Positions 22,317 to 30,091 of a DNA stretch of 31,118 nucleotides are shown here, piece by piece; positions within the stretch are counted from its first letter, which is position 1, and each line of letters starts with the position of its first letter. The stretch lies in NCBI GenBank assembly GCA_052139595.1, contig JBKQWK010000285.1, positions 1 to 31,118 on the forward strand, given 5' to 3'. The translations under genes and the position numbers were made by a program. The notes below the pieces were generated by a model. It ran no database searches. It saw only the letters and a program-made list of their open reading frames with translations, and was not told where the DNA came from. The DNA comes from JBKQWK01 sp052139595 (lineage in GTDB: Bacteria; Actinomycetota; Thermoleophilia; UBA2241).

Positions 22317-24208
22317 CAGGCGTTCTCGCCGGCATCCAGCGGCGCCGAGGCGGGAAGACACATTGAATCGTCGGCCGAGGAGCCAGACGCTCCTGCTGGC
22401 GTCTCCGTAGCAAGACCGAGCTGTGCCAGCTTGCGTGCCGACGGTACGCCAGCGTTGTCCCAGCCGCGGCAGATGTAGTATTCGTCCAGCATCGGCGGCA
22501 AGTCTACCACCTGGCCTTTGGCCGGCCCCGCCGGCATCGGCTCGCTCAGCAAGCGTGGCGGCAGCGTATCGTCGCGGCGCGCAAATCCGGCAGCCAGGTT
22601 AAACAGGCGCTCCACCGTCCAGATGCGCTCGCCAACGCGCAACAGTTCCTGCGGCTCGACCATCTCTCCCCAAAAAGCGCTCAGCAAGCGGGCGTAGTAG
22701 TCCTCTTTCATGACGAACGCAGTGAACTTGCACATGACGAGACTATCGAGCACGGCGTTGAGGTTCTGCAGGTTGATCAGCAGGCCGGCTTTGCCGAGCG
22801 TGGCGAAGCGGTCGATCATTTTGGGCACCCCGAGAATCTCGGGGTTGAGCATGTTGGCGCGCAGGTGACAGCCGCCACGATTGCTGGTCGCAAAGGCGAG
22901 GCCCTGACCCTTCATGCCGCGGGGATCATAGGCCGGCAGCTCGAGGCCCTTCACCTGCATGGCGAGGTCGGGGTAGCCGTAGGTCAGCGCTACAAAGCGT
23001 GAGCCGCGGCCGAGCTGCGCCCCAAGGCCAGTGCCCGCCGCCGTCGCACGAACGAGATCGATCACGGCGGTGACGTCGCCCCAGCGCGGGCCGTCGGGCA
23101 GGCACCCGCGCTCGGTCAGTTCCATCGCGCAAGCGATGGAACTGCCCATGCTGATCGTGTCCATGCCTGCCTGGTTGCAGAGATAGCTGGCCTCGAGAAT
23201 CGCGCTCAGATCACCAACGCCACAATCGGCACCAAGGGCCCAGATAGTCTCGTATTCGGGCCCTTCACCACTGGCGCCGTCAGTAGCCGTATGCCGCGCG
23301 CAGCCAATCGGGCAGCCCTGGCAGGCAGAGCGGCGCTTGGTGAACCCCTTGCGCAGCGCCTCACCAGAAATCTCTTCGGCGTGTTCGAACTGTCCTTCGC
23401 GAAAGTTCCGCGTGGGTAGCGTTCCGGCCTGATTGAGGACGTTCACCAGAACCGCGGTGCCGAACTCGGGCAGCGCCTGACTGGTGATGGGATTGGACTT
23501 GAGCAGTTTGTTAGCTTCATAGTTGACGAACGCGAAGCGTTCTTCGTCAGCGACCGGCGTCTTCGGCAGGTGGTCGCTCAGCAGTACCAAGGCCTTGAGA
23601 TTCTTGCTGCCCATAACGGCACCCAAACCACCACGGCCAAATGACCGGCCACGATTGTTGACGATGCTGGCAAACAGAACGCCGCGTTCGCCGGCCGGCC
23701 CGATCACAGCTGCCTCGCTACCGGGATACAGCTCACGCAAGCGCGCCAGACTGACCGGTACGTCGTTACCCCACAGGCCGGCGGCGGCGTGCACCTCAGC
23801 GTAGGCGTTGCCGGCGCGCAGTCCAATCAGCACGTAGCTCGGCTGGCTGCAGGCACCGTCGACCACCAGGTAGTCGTAGCCCATACGCTTGAAGACCGTT
23901 CCCCAGTGACCGCCCGAGTTGCCGTCGAAGATGGTGCCGGTGAGCGGCGAACGCGACGTCACGCTGTAGCGGCCGCTGGCCGGGGCGCCTGTGCCCGTAA
24001 GAGGGCCAGGCGCAAAAATGAGCGGGTTCGCAGGAGCAAGCGGATCGACGTCGTAGCCGCGACGGGCGAAAAGCAGGTAGGCACCCAAACCGCGACCACC
24101 GAGGTAGGCACGCATGACGTCGCTCGACACGGCCTCTTCATGAAGTGTGCCACTACTGAGGTCGAGGTGCAGACCGCGACCGGCGGGCGCTGATGCGGAG
24201 TGTTTCAC
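22316..24208 (-). CDS. aor: Tungsten-type aldehyde:ferredoxin oxidoreductase
   Basis: Enzymes of this family oxidise aldehydes to acids and reduce ferredoxin (or the reverse), using a bis-pyranopterin tungsten or molybdenum cofactor and one [4Fe-4S] cluster. The 630-residue protein has the cluster ligands C296, C299, C303 (CQGCPIGC) and C493 (LVMCKF), in the same spacing as Pyrococcus AOR. Pterin-binding regions are present: GGRGLGAYLLF, APGPLTGTGAP and GRGGLGAVMGSKNLKAL. The N-terminal start is GTG. The last 30 residues are a low-complexity Ser/Ala tail. No ribosome site is evident, but TATAAT ends 6 nt before the GTG, so the mRNA is probably leaderless and the gene has its own promoter, separate from the ior-paaK operon upstream. 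Substrate aldehyde unknown. Confidence 0.94.
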   Translation of the reverse strand: MKHSASAPAGRGLHLDLSSGTLHEEAVSSDVMRAYLGGRGLGAYLLFARRGYDVDPLAPANPLIFAPGPLTGTGAPASGRYSVTSRSPLTGTIFDGNSGGHWGTVFKRMGYDYLVVDGACSQPSYVLIGLRAGNAYAEVHAAAGLWGNDVPVSLARLRELYPGSEAAVIGPAGERGVLFASIVNNRGRSFGRGGLGAVMGSKNLKALVLLSDHLPKTPVADEERFAFVNYEANKLLKSNPITSQALPEFGTAVLVNVLNQAGTLPTRNFREGQFEHAEEISGEALRKGFTKRRSACQGCPIGCARHTATDGASGEGPEYETIWALGADCGVGDLSAILEASYLCNQAGMDTISMGSSIACAMELTERGCLPDGPRWGDVTAVIDLVRATAAGTGLGAQLGRGSRFVALTYGYPDLAMQVKGLELPAYDPRGMKGQGLAFATSNRGGCHLRANMLNPEILGVPKMIDRFATLGKAGLLINLQNLNAVLDSLVMCKFTAFVMKEDYYARLLSAFWGEMVEPQELLRVGERIWTVERLFNLAAGFARRDDTLPPRLLSEPMPAGPAKGQVVDLPPMLDEYYICRGWDNAGVPSARKLAQLGLATETPAGASGSSADDSMCLPASAPLDAGENA

Positions 24209-24214
24209 TCTTCC

Positions 24215-24243
24215 ATTATACGACGACGACCGGCAACCGCCAG
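24215..24243 (-). promoter_or_regulatory. Promoter of the AOR gene, probably leaderless
   Basis: A perfect TATAAT (24220 to 24215, minus strand) is followed by exactly six bases and then the GTG start. Transcription would therefore begin at or next to the start codon. The -35 position, 17 bp upstream, reads CTGGCG, a weak match. Confidence 0.55.
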
Positions 24244-24306
24244 CGCCAAACCGCCGCGGTCACATCCGCCCCGGCGACTCCGTCCGCGGCGCGTCACTTT
24301 CACCGG

Positions 24307-25671
24307 CTACGCCTGTTTACCCTGCCGCCGGTCGACTACGCGTACGGCTTTTCCCTCGCTACGCTGGATCGTTTTCGGCTCTTTGAGGCGCACCTTCACC
24401 TGGATGCCGAGAACATTGTAAATGCGCGATTGCACGCTCTTTTCGAAGCGTTCGAGGGAGCCCATCGTCTCCGAAAAGATGTCTTCACCAACCTCAATCC
24501 AGACTTCGACCACGTCGAGATACCCCTGGCGGTCGACGACGATCTGGTAGTGCGGCTCAATGCCGGGCGTACTCATGAGCACTTCTTCAATCTGGCTCGG
24601 GAAGACGTTGACGCCCCTGATGATAAGCATGTCGTCGGTACGCCCGATCGGCTTGCTCATGCGCACCGACGTACGGCCGCAGGGGCAAGGCTCATAGTTG
24701 AGGCTGCACAAATCCCGCGTGCGGTAGCGAAGCAGCGGCTGGGCTCGACGGCTGAGAGTGGTAAAAACGAGCTCACCAACAGACCCCGCCGGCAGTGGTT
24801 CGAGGCTTTCCGGGTCAACGACTTCCACCAGATAGTGGTCCTCGTTGACATGCATGCCCTGTTTGGCCATGCACTCGTAGGCGACACCAGGGCCACCCAT
24901 CTCACTGAGCCCGTAGATATCGAGAGCGTCACAACCGAGGCCAACCTCGATCTGATGGCGCATCTCATTGGTCCACGGCTCGGCACCGTGAAAGCCGATA
25001 CGCACAGGAAGATCCTCCGGTCGCAAACCCTTGTCGCGCGCTGCCTCGGCCAGATACAGCGCGTACGACGGCGTGCAGGCGAGAACTGTGGCGTTGAAGT
25101 CGCGCATGAACTTGAGCTGCCGTTCGGTGATGCCGCCGGAAATAGGCAGAACTGTGCACCCGAGCAACTCGGCGCCGTAGTGCAAGCCCATGCCGCCGGT
25201 AAACAGGCCATAGCCGTAGGCGTTCTGGACCAGATCACCGGTGGTAACGCCACCGGCGGCCAGTGTGCGAGCAATGAGATTCGCCCACATCTGCACATCG
25301 TCGCGGGTGTAGCCGACGGTCGTTGGATTACCCGTGGTGCCACTCGAAGCGTGTACGCGAATGATCTCTTCACGCGGCACGGCGAACATGCCGAACGGAT
25401 AGTGGTCACGCAGATCGAGCTTGGTCGTGAACGGCAGGCCAGCAAGAGCCGCCGGGTCGTCGACGTCGCCCGGCTCGACACCGGCCTCAGCGAGCCGCTG
25501 GCGGTAGAACGGCACATTGGCCTGAGCGTGCCCGAGCATCGCCCGCAGACGCCGCATCTGCGTCTCGCGCAGCTCGTCGCGGCTCATGCACTCATTCTTG
25601 GGGTCCCAGTACCAGCCACCGAGACCGTCCGGATCGCGCGGTAACATCACGACAGGAGTGTGGGTGCTCAT
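24307..25671 (-). CDS. paaK: Phenylacetate-CoA ligase family protein (AMP-forming)
   Basis: This acyl-adenylate-forming enzyme activates an aryl- or alkyl-carboxylate to its CoA thioester with ATP. The 454-residue protein has the AMP-binding loop ASSGTTGNPTTVGYT, YGYGLFTGGMGLHYG, IYGLSEMGGPGVAYEC, RYRTRDL and the hinge and C-terminal domain IGRTDDMLIIRGVNVFPSQ. CPCGRTS, with Cys residues near the adenylation site, is common in this family. The ATG start overlaps the ACT-domain gene by 4 bases (ATGA). In operons with iorAB such ligases are often annotated as phenylacetate- or indoleacetate-CoA ligases. With IorAB they could run in the direction that makes ATP from arylacetyl-CoA, but direction and substrate are inferred. 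Confidence 0.93.
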   Translation of the reverse strand: MSTHTPVVMLPRDPDGLGGWYWDPKNECMSRDELRETQMRRLRAMLGHAQANVPFYRQRLAEAGVEPGDVDDPAALAGLPFTTKLDLRDHYPFGMFAVPREEIIRVHASSGTTGNPTTVGYTRDDVQMWANLIARTLAAGGVTTGDLVQNAYGYGLFTGGMGLHYGAELLGCTVLPISGGITERQLKFMRDFNATVLACTPSYALYLAEAARDKGLRPEDLPVRIGFHGAEPWTNEMRHQIEVGLGCDALDIYGLSEMGGPGVAYECMAKQGMHVNEDHYLVEVVDPESLEPLPAGSVGELVFTTLSRRAQPLLRYRTRDLCSLNYEPCPCGRTSVRMSKPIGRTDDMLIIRGVNVFPSQIEEVLMSTPGIEPHYQIVVDRQGYLDVVEVWIEVGEDIFSETMGSLERFEKSVQSRIYNVLGIQVKVRLKEPKTIQRSEGKAVRVVDRRQGKQA

Positions 25672-26081
25672 AAAGCGCGTACCTCCTCGTCACTCAAGAG
25701 GTCAACCTTGCCCGCGAGCAGATCGATGGCACGATCGATGTTACGCACCGCAAAGCAGATGTTCTGAAAGGAAATGCTGTAGAGGTAATCGAGGGAAATA
25801 TCTTGTGCGGCGAGTTCGTCGAGCACGCGGGCCAGTCCGCCGGGCTCGTCCGGCACGCGGACGCAGATGACCTGCGAGAAGTGTGTCGTGAAACCGGCTT
25901 CGTGCAGCATCTGGCGAGCTCGCTCCGGGTCGCTGACGATGAGGCGTACAATGCCATACTCCGCGGCTTCTGTCGTGCTGAAACCGCGGATGTTGATGCC
26001 TTGCTTGCCGAGCATGTCGGCGACCTCAGCCAAGCGACCACTGCGGTTCTCGAGGAAAACGGTGAGCTGCGTCACTTTCAC
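25668..26081 (-). CDS. Tandem ACT-domain protein
   Basis: This is a small cytosolic protein of 137 residues made of two ACT domains (about 1-65 and 68-137), folds that bind amino acids and act as regulators. The first begins QLTVFLENRSGRLAEVADML with GINIRGFSTTE; the second has VICVRVPDEPGGLARVLDEL and ISLDYLYSISF. The GTG start overlaps iorB by 4 bases (GTGA) and is preceded by AGGAGG at 7 nt, so the start is secure. The stop overlaps paaK. Its fixed place between iorB and paaK suggests that it senses an amino acid, perhaps an aromatic one, for this pathway. The ligand is unknown. Confidence 0.9.
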   Translation of the reverse strand: MKVTQLTVFLENRSGRLAEVADMLGKQGINIRGFSTTEAAEYGIVRLIVSDPERARQMLHEAGFTTHFSQVICVRVPDEPGGLARVLDELAAQDISLDYLYSISFQNICFAVRNIDRAIDLLAGKVDLLSDEEVRAL

Positions 26082-26671
26082 TGCGGTACCTCCTGCTGAG
26101 GACTGGCATCGCGACCAAGTTCGAAGGCGCGCTGATTTATCGACAGAATCCTGGCCGGCACGGCAAGTTCGAGGCCGCGCTGCCAGGCCTGAGGGCTGAA
26201 AGGCAAGACACTACTGGCAGCGCCGAGCAGGGCGACGTTGGCAGCGCGCACCGTGCCGGCAGCGCGGGCAACCAGCTCGACATCGACCAGCGTCAAGCGC
26301 ACCCGGCAGGCGGCCGCAGCGGCAACCAGATCGTGCGGGTAGAGTTGTTCACCGCGCAGCACACTGGCGGGTGCAATGGTGGTGGTAGCGCAGATCAGGG
26401 CGCCGCCGCTCGGCAGCATGCCGAGGGCACGGCGCCCTTCAAGCAGCTCGGTGGCAAGAACAACATCGGCATGAGGCGAGACTGGCGACCACACGGTCGC
26501 GCCGTAGCGCACCATGCTGAGCACGGAACCGCCACGTTGAGCCATGCCGTGGACCTCACTCACTTTTACATCGTAGCCGTCGGCCATGGCTGCCTGGGCA
26601 AGTACAGCCGCCGCCAGAAGAATGCCTTGACCGCCGACGCCGACGATGGCGACAGTCCCCTCGCCGTTCAC
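26078..26671 (-). CDS. iorB: Indolepyruvate:ferredoxin oxidoreductase, beta subunit
   Basis: This is the gamma-type domain subunit that works with IorA in oxidative decarboxylation of aryl-pyruvates to aryl-acetyl-CoA with reduction of ferredoxin. The 197-residue protein has the family signature VAIVGVGGQGILLAAAVLA, then VKVSEVHGMAQRGGSVLSMV, DVVLATELLEGRRAL and AANVALLGAASSVLP. The GTG start overlaps the iorA stop by 4 bases (GTGA), so the two subunits should be made in equal amounts. Length is normal for the family. Confidence 0.93.
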   Translation of the reverse strand: MNGEGTVAIVGVGGQGILLAAAVLAQAAMADGYDVKVSEVHGMAQRGGSVLSMVRYGATVWSPVSPHADVVLATELLEGRRALGMLPSGGALICATTTIAPASVLRGEQLYPHDLVAAAAACRVRLTLVDVELVARAAGTVRAANVALLGAASSVLPFSPQAWQRGLELAVPARILSINQRAFELGRDASPQQEVPQ

Positions 26672-28479
26672 GACTCACCGGTAACCGGCGCGTCAGCGTA
26701 GCGGAGCGCGCCACGTCGGCAGACACTAAGACACAAACCACAGGCCGTACAAGCATCGCTGATGCTGATGCTGCCCTCGCCGGCGACAATTGCCGGGCAA
26801 CCGACATCGAGGCACAAACCACAGAGATTGCAGCGATCGGTGTCGACGACGACCGGCGACCGTTTGAGCTTTGTTTCGACAAGCGCACAAGTCGCCTGAG
26901 CGACGATCACTCCCAAACCAGGCGCCTCCAGCTCGGCGGTGAGCGCCGCCTGGACGACCTTGAGATCGAGCGCGTCCACGCTCTGGCAACGAACTCCAAT
27001 GCCCATGCACAGTTGCTCGATATCAAGCACCGGGCCTTGGCTATGGTCGAGACGCAAACCGGAGCCCGGGTGACCCTGGTGACCGGTCATCGCTGTGGTG
27101 CGATTGTCGAGCACAATCACCAATCCCTCGACATCGTTGTAACGGGCGTCGATGAGCGGCGTGATGCCAGAGTGAAAGAACGTCGAATCGCCGAGCACCG
27201 CGACCGCTGCCTTGCGGCCGAGCACTTTGTTCATGCCCGCCATCATGCCAACGCTGGCACCCATGCACAGGCAGCTCTCAAGGGCGAGCAGCGGCGGCAG
27301 AGCGCCCAGGGTATAGCAGCCGATATCACCCAGGGCTGCCACCGAGAACTTGCGCAGCAGAGTGAACACAGCCCGGTGTGGGCAACCCGGACAGAGTACC
27401 GGCGGCCGCACGGACAGATCCGGTTCGCCGGCCGCAGCCGCCGAAATGCGCGGCACCGGCGGCACGACGGCGCGGTGCCGTGGCCCGGGGCGACGCTTGA
27501 TATACGGCTCGAGGGCGGCGAAGACGATCTCCTGGTTGAGCTCGCCATCGGCAGGAAGCACCTCTTTGCCAATCACCGGCAGGCCAAGCATGCGCACTTG
27601 CTCCTCAAGGAACGGATCGAGTTCTTCGACCACGGCGACGCGCGAGACAGAGCGGTAGAGTTTGGCGACCTTCTCGTACGGCAGCGGGTTTGAAAGACCG
27701 AGCTTGAGAAACCAGGCATTGGGAAAGGCCTCACGGGCGTACGTATAGGCAACACCGGCAGCAATGATGCCGAAGTCCGTGGTGCCAGCTTCGAGAACGT
27801 TCAGCGGCGTCTGCTCCGCGCGCAGGCGCAGCTGTTGCAGGCGTGCCAGCACCAGCCTGTTGCGGGCGCGCGCGTACTGCGGCACCATCACGTATTTTTC
27901 GAGCGCCCGCTCGTACGTTCGTGCCGCGACCACCACCGGCACACGCGGCACAACGCGGCCACGACCGTGAGAGAGGCGCGTTGTCGTGCGCAGCATGACC
28001 GGCGTGTCGAACTCCTCCGAGAGGGCGAACGCCGCGGCGAGAAAATCGTACGCCTCCTGGCTATCGCTCGGCTCGAGCAGAGGGATCTTGGCAAACGCAG
28101 CTAGACGACGATTGTCCTGCTCGTTCTGTGACGAATGCATGCCCGGGTCATCGGCACTGACGACAACGAAGCCAGCGTTGACACCAGTCAACGACAGCGT
28201 CATGAACGGATCGGCGGCCACATTGAGACCGACGTGCTTCATAGTCACGAGAGCGCGAGCACCGGCTAACGAGGCGCCAACGGCAGTCTCGAATGCTACC
28301 TTCTCGTTGACGCACCACTGCGCCTTGACGGCGCCCGAAGCCACGGCCGAGTCCTTGGCAAGCGCTTCGAGGATCTCGGTCGAGGGCGTGCCGGGGTAGC
28401 CACAGGCGAAGGTCGCACCGGCGCGCAGAGCGCCGCGCGCGATTGCCTCGTTACCGGAGAGAAACAGGGAACCTTCCAT
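26668..28479 (-). CDS. iorA: Indolepyruvate:ferredoxin oxidoreductase, alpha subunit
   Basis: This thiamine-diphosphate enzyme oxidatively decarboxylates indolepyruvate, phenylpyruvate and similar 2-oxo acids from aromatic amino acids, giving acyl-CoA, CO2 and reduced ferredoxin. The 603-residue protein has the N-terminal domain FLSGNEAIARGALRAGA with GYPGTPSTEILEAL, CPGCPHRAVF, the ThDP motif VLGDSTFFHSG to VLDNRTTAMTGHQ, and a C-terminal ferredoxin with C550, C553, C556, C561 and C577, C580, C583, C587. The first ATG that gives the family start (MEGSLFLSGNEA) is at 28479; the frame is open for 17 more codons, but a TATAAT box lies in that stretch. No ribosome site is seen, in line with a nearly leaderless mRNA. 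First gene of the ior-ACT-paaK operon. Confidence 0.95.
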   Translation of the reverse strand: MEGSLFLSGNEAIARGALRAGATFACGYPGTPSTEILEALAKDSAVASGAVKAQWCVNEKVAFETAVGASLAGARALVTMKHVGLNVAADPFMTLSLTGVNAGFVVVSADDPGMHSSQNEQDNRRLAAFAKIPLLEPSDSQEAYDFLAAAFALSEEFDTPVMLRTTTRLSHGRGRVVPRVPVVVAARTYERALEKYVMVPQYARARNRLVLARLQQLRLRAEQTPLNVLEAGTTDFGIIAAGVAYTYAREAFPNAWFLKLGLSNPLPYEKVAKLYRSVSRVAVVEELDPFLEEQVRMLGLPVIGKEVLPADGELNQEIVFAALEPYIKRRPGPRHRAVVPPVPRISAAAAGEPDLSVRPPVLCPGCPHRAVFTLLRKFSVAALGDIGCYTLGALPPLLALESCLCMGASVGMMAGMNKVLGRKAAVAVLGDSTFFHSGITPLIDARYNDVEGLVIVLDNRTTAMTGHQGHPGSGLRLDHSQGPVLDIEQLCMGIGVRCQSVDALDLKVVQAALTAELEAPGLGVIVAQATCALVETKLKRSPVVVDTDRCNLCGLCLDVGCPAIVAGEGSISISDACTACGLCLSVCRRGALRYADAPVTGES

Positions 28480-28488
28480 GGATAATTC

Positions 28489-28517
28489 ATTATAGCGGTC
28501 ATCGGCACTCGTGCCAC
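28489..28517 (-). promoter_or_regulatory. Promoter of iorA-iorB-ACT-paaK
   Basis: GTGGCA and TATAAT on the minus strand are spaced by 17 bp. The -10 box ends 9 nt before the iorA ATG, so the leader would be only about 2-3 nt. The dyad GGCAC-TC-GTGCC (28504-28515) overlaps the -35 box and could be an operator. Confidence 0.6.
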
Positions 28518-28545
28518 GCCCATCGGCCACGAGGCTGCGGAGCCG

Positions 28546-28572
28546 CGTCGGCTACGTCGGCTGCGCCGGCTG
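28546..28572 (+). repeat. Three tandem 9-bp repeats
   Basis: CGTCGGCTA, CGTCGGCTG and CGCCGGCTG follow each other without gaps, about 30 bp upstream of the iorA -35 box. This may be a regulator array or simple slippage. Confidence 0.5.
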
Positions 28573-28628
28573 CCCGACCGCCATAATCCGGCGAAGCCGC
28601 ATCACCTCGCCCACCAGGCAAAATAGCC

Positions 28629-28659
28629 CGTCACACCTGAAGGAATCGCCAGTGTGACG
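28629..28659. promoter_or_regulatory. 8-bp inverted repeat CGTCACAC-N15-GTGTGACG
   Basis: A perfect 8-bp dyad with a 15-bp centre lies between the divergent iorA and GGDEF-like genes, about 70 bp before the latter. It could be an operator for either gene or an RNA hairpin. No T-run follows on the plus strand, so a terminator is unlikely. Confidence 0.4.
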
Positions 28660-28729
28660 CAGAATTCACGGTCATGACGCGGACAGCGCACGGCTCCTGT
28701 CGCTGCTGGGTTCGAGCGAGCCACGGCAG

Positions 28730-29722
28730 ATGACACGACGAGCGCCTCGCAAACGGGCCCGGCCGGAGCTCCTGCGAGGCGGGTTCAGAATCCTCTTTTT
28801 TGCCCTCCTGAGCCTTGCCATGGCAGCTTCACACCACACAGCCGCTGTGCCCGCCCTGGTAGGAGTGATCGCCGGCGTATTCTCGTTCAGCCTGGCGCGT
28901 CGTCACGAGTCATCTGTGACATACGGTCTTGTCGGCCTCGACTATCTGCTGCTCGGCACCACCCTTGCGCTCGCCGGCGGCACCCGAAGCTGGTTCATGC
29001 TCTGTCTGCCGCTGCTTGTTTTTGCCCATCTGGCCCTTTCACCGCGAGCCAACTGGCCGTTTCTGCTGGCCCCGGTGCTTCTGCTGACGATCGTGCTCGC
29101 GATCGCCGACAGCTCGCTGGGTGGCAACCGTGCAAGCGGGCTGGCCACCGTGTTCGTGCTCGTTGCTGTCGGCGGCGTCGCCGCGCGCGGGCTGACGCGC
29201 CCGCACCGTCGACAGCAGGTGCGGGCGCAGAGCGTCGACCCGACGACCGGTTTCTATACCCGAGTGCGCCTGCGCAGCACGCTGACCGCGCACCTGAGCG
29301 ACGTGACGGAGCGTCACGACCCGCTGGCCATCATTTGCCTCAAACTCGATCATTTTACCGATACGCGCGCCTTTCTCGGCGCCGAGGGCAGCGAACGCCT
29401 CGTTCGCATCGTTGCCCATCGTATCGAGCGTCGCCTGCACGGCGGCGATACGGCCGTCCGTGTTGCCCCGGACACGTTCGTTCTCGCCCTGCCTGGACGC
29501 AACAGCGCCGAAGCCCGATCCGAAGCGGCGGCTATCTGCCACGACGTAGCCGCCCAGCTCATCGACCGCCGCCGGCAAACCATGTGCACCGGTGTCAGCT
29601 CGTTCCCCAACGTGCGCGGCCTCGAAGCTCTCCTCCAGGCAGCTTACGTGGACATGACTACCGCCAGCGGCGACGGCGCCTGGGCAGCGCCGCAGGCGCT
29701 GCCCCTGGCCGTCGCCCAGTAA
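28730..29722 (+). CDS. Membrane protein with degenerate GGDEF domain
   Basis: This 330-residue protein has an N-terminal membrane part with about five hydrophobic helices (residues about 19-155) and a C-terminal domain of the diguanylate cyclase fold: DPTTGFYTRVRLRSTLTAHL, then LAIICLKLDHFTDTRAFLGA, then GSERLVRIVAHRIERRL. The active-site GGDEF is replaced by APDTF at residues 246-250, so the catalytic Glu and the Gly pair are lost and cyclase activity is unlikely. It may bind GTP or act as a sensor or scaffold. The ATG start has no clear ribosome site. The gene is divergent from iorA and is followed after about 70 bp by a separate promoter. Confidence 0.75.
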   Translation: MTRRAPRKRARPELLRGGFRILFFALLSLAMAASHHTAAVPALVGVIAGVFSFSLARRHESSVTYGLVGLDYLLLGTTLALAGGTRSWFMLCLPLLVFAHLALSPRANWPFLLAPVLLLTIVLAIADSSLGGNRASGLATVFVLVAVGGVAARGLTRPHRRQQVRAQSVDPTTGFYTRVRLRSTLTAHLSDVTERHDPLAIICLKLDHFTDTRAFLGAEGSERLVRIVAHRIERRLHGGDTAVRVAPDTFVLALPGRNSAEARSEAAAICHDVAAQLIDRRRQTMCTGVSSFPNVRGLEALLQAAYVDMTTASGDGAWAAPQALPLAVAQ

Positions 29723-29756
29723 CGGCTCATCCGCCTGCAAGGGCAACAGCCGCATC

Positions 29757-29785
29757 TTGCCACGATCCAGCGCCGGGCCTAGTAT
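29757..29785 (+). promoter_or_regulatory. Promoter of the small-protein/Roadblock pair, probably leaderless
   Basis: TTGCCA at 29757-29762 and TAGTAT at 29780-29785 are spaced by 17 bp. The GTG start follows after exactly six bases, the same layout as at the AOR gene. No ribosome site is present. This is the best-matching promoter in the window. Confidence 0.65.
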
Positions 29786-29791
29786 GCACGT

Positions 29792-30091
29792 GTGGAGATC
29801 GACATCGCCAGCGAGCAGCTCGCGCAAGGGTTCACTGTCCACGTCGCGGTGCGACTCTCGTCACGCGAGACCAATCGTCTGTTTGTGAACGGTGACGTTC
29901 TTGTTCAGCTCCCCAGCGAAGGCCTGGTGTCGGCCCTAGACGAAGGTCCCCTGTCACGTCCCAGCATCTTTCTCAGCGAACTCGCTGGCAGCATGCATGG
30001 CTTCACGCGCACGTTCACGAGCGCCGACGCGGCAGATCGCTTCGCCGGCGCTGTGGGCGACCAGCTCACGTCTCTCCAGGCAATCCTGTGA
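29792..30091 (+). CDS. Small protein of unknown function coupled to Roadblock gene
   Basis: I do not recognise this 99-residue protein. It has no membrane segment, Cys or His cluster; it looks like a small alpha/beta soluble domain with alternating hydrophobic residues (FTVHVAVRL, NRLFVNGDVLVQLP) and a helical end (DAADRFAGAVGDQLTSLQ). The GTG start sits six bases after a promoter -10 box, so translation is probably from a leaderless mRNA. Its stop overlaps the GTG of the Roadblock gene by 4 bases (GTGA), so the two products are likely made together and may bind each other. Confidence 0.65.
   Translation: MEIDIASEQLAQGFTVHVAVRLSSRETNRLFVNGDVLVQLPSEGLVSALDEGPLSRPSIFLSELAGSMHGFTRTFTSADAADRFAGAVGDQLTSLQAIL

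Noticed and set aside
28701..28730. GGGTTCGAGC resembling the T-arm of a tRNA
   Set aside because: No acceptor stem, D-arm or anticodon arm can be built around it, and it runs into the start of the GGDEF-like gene.
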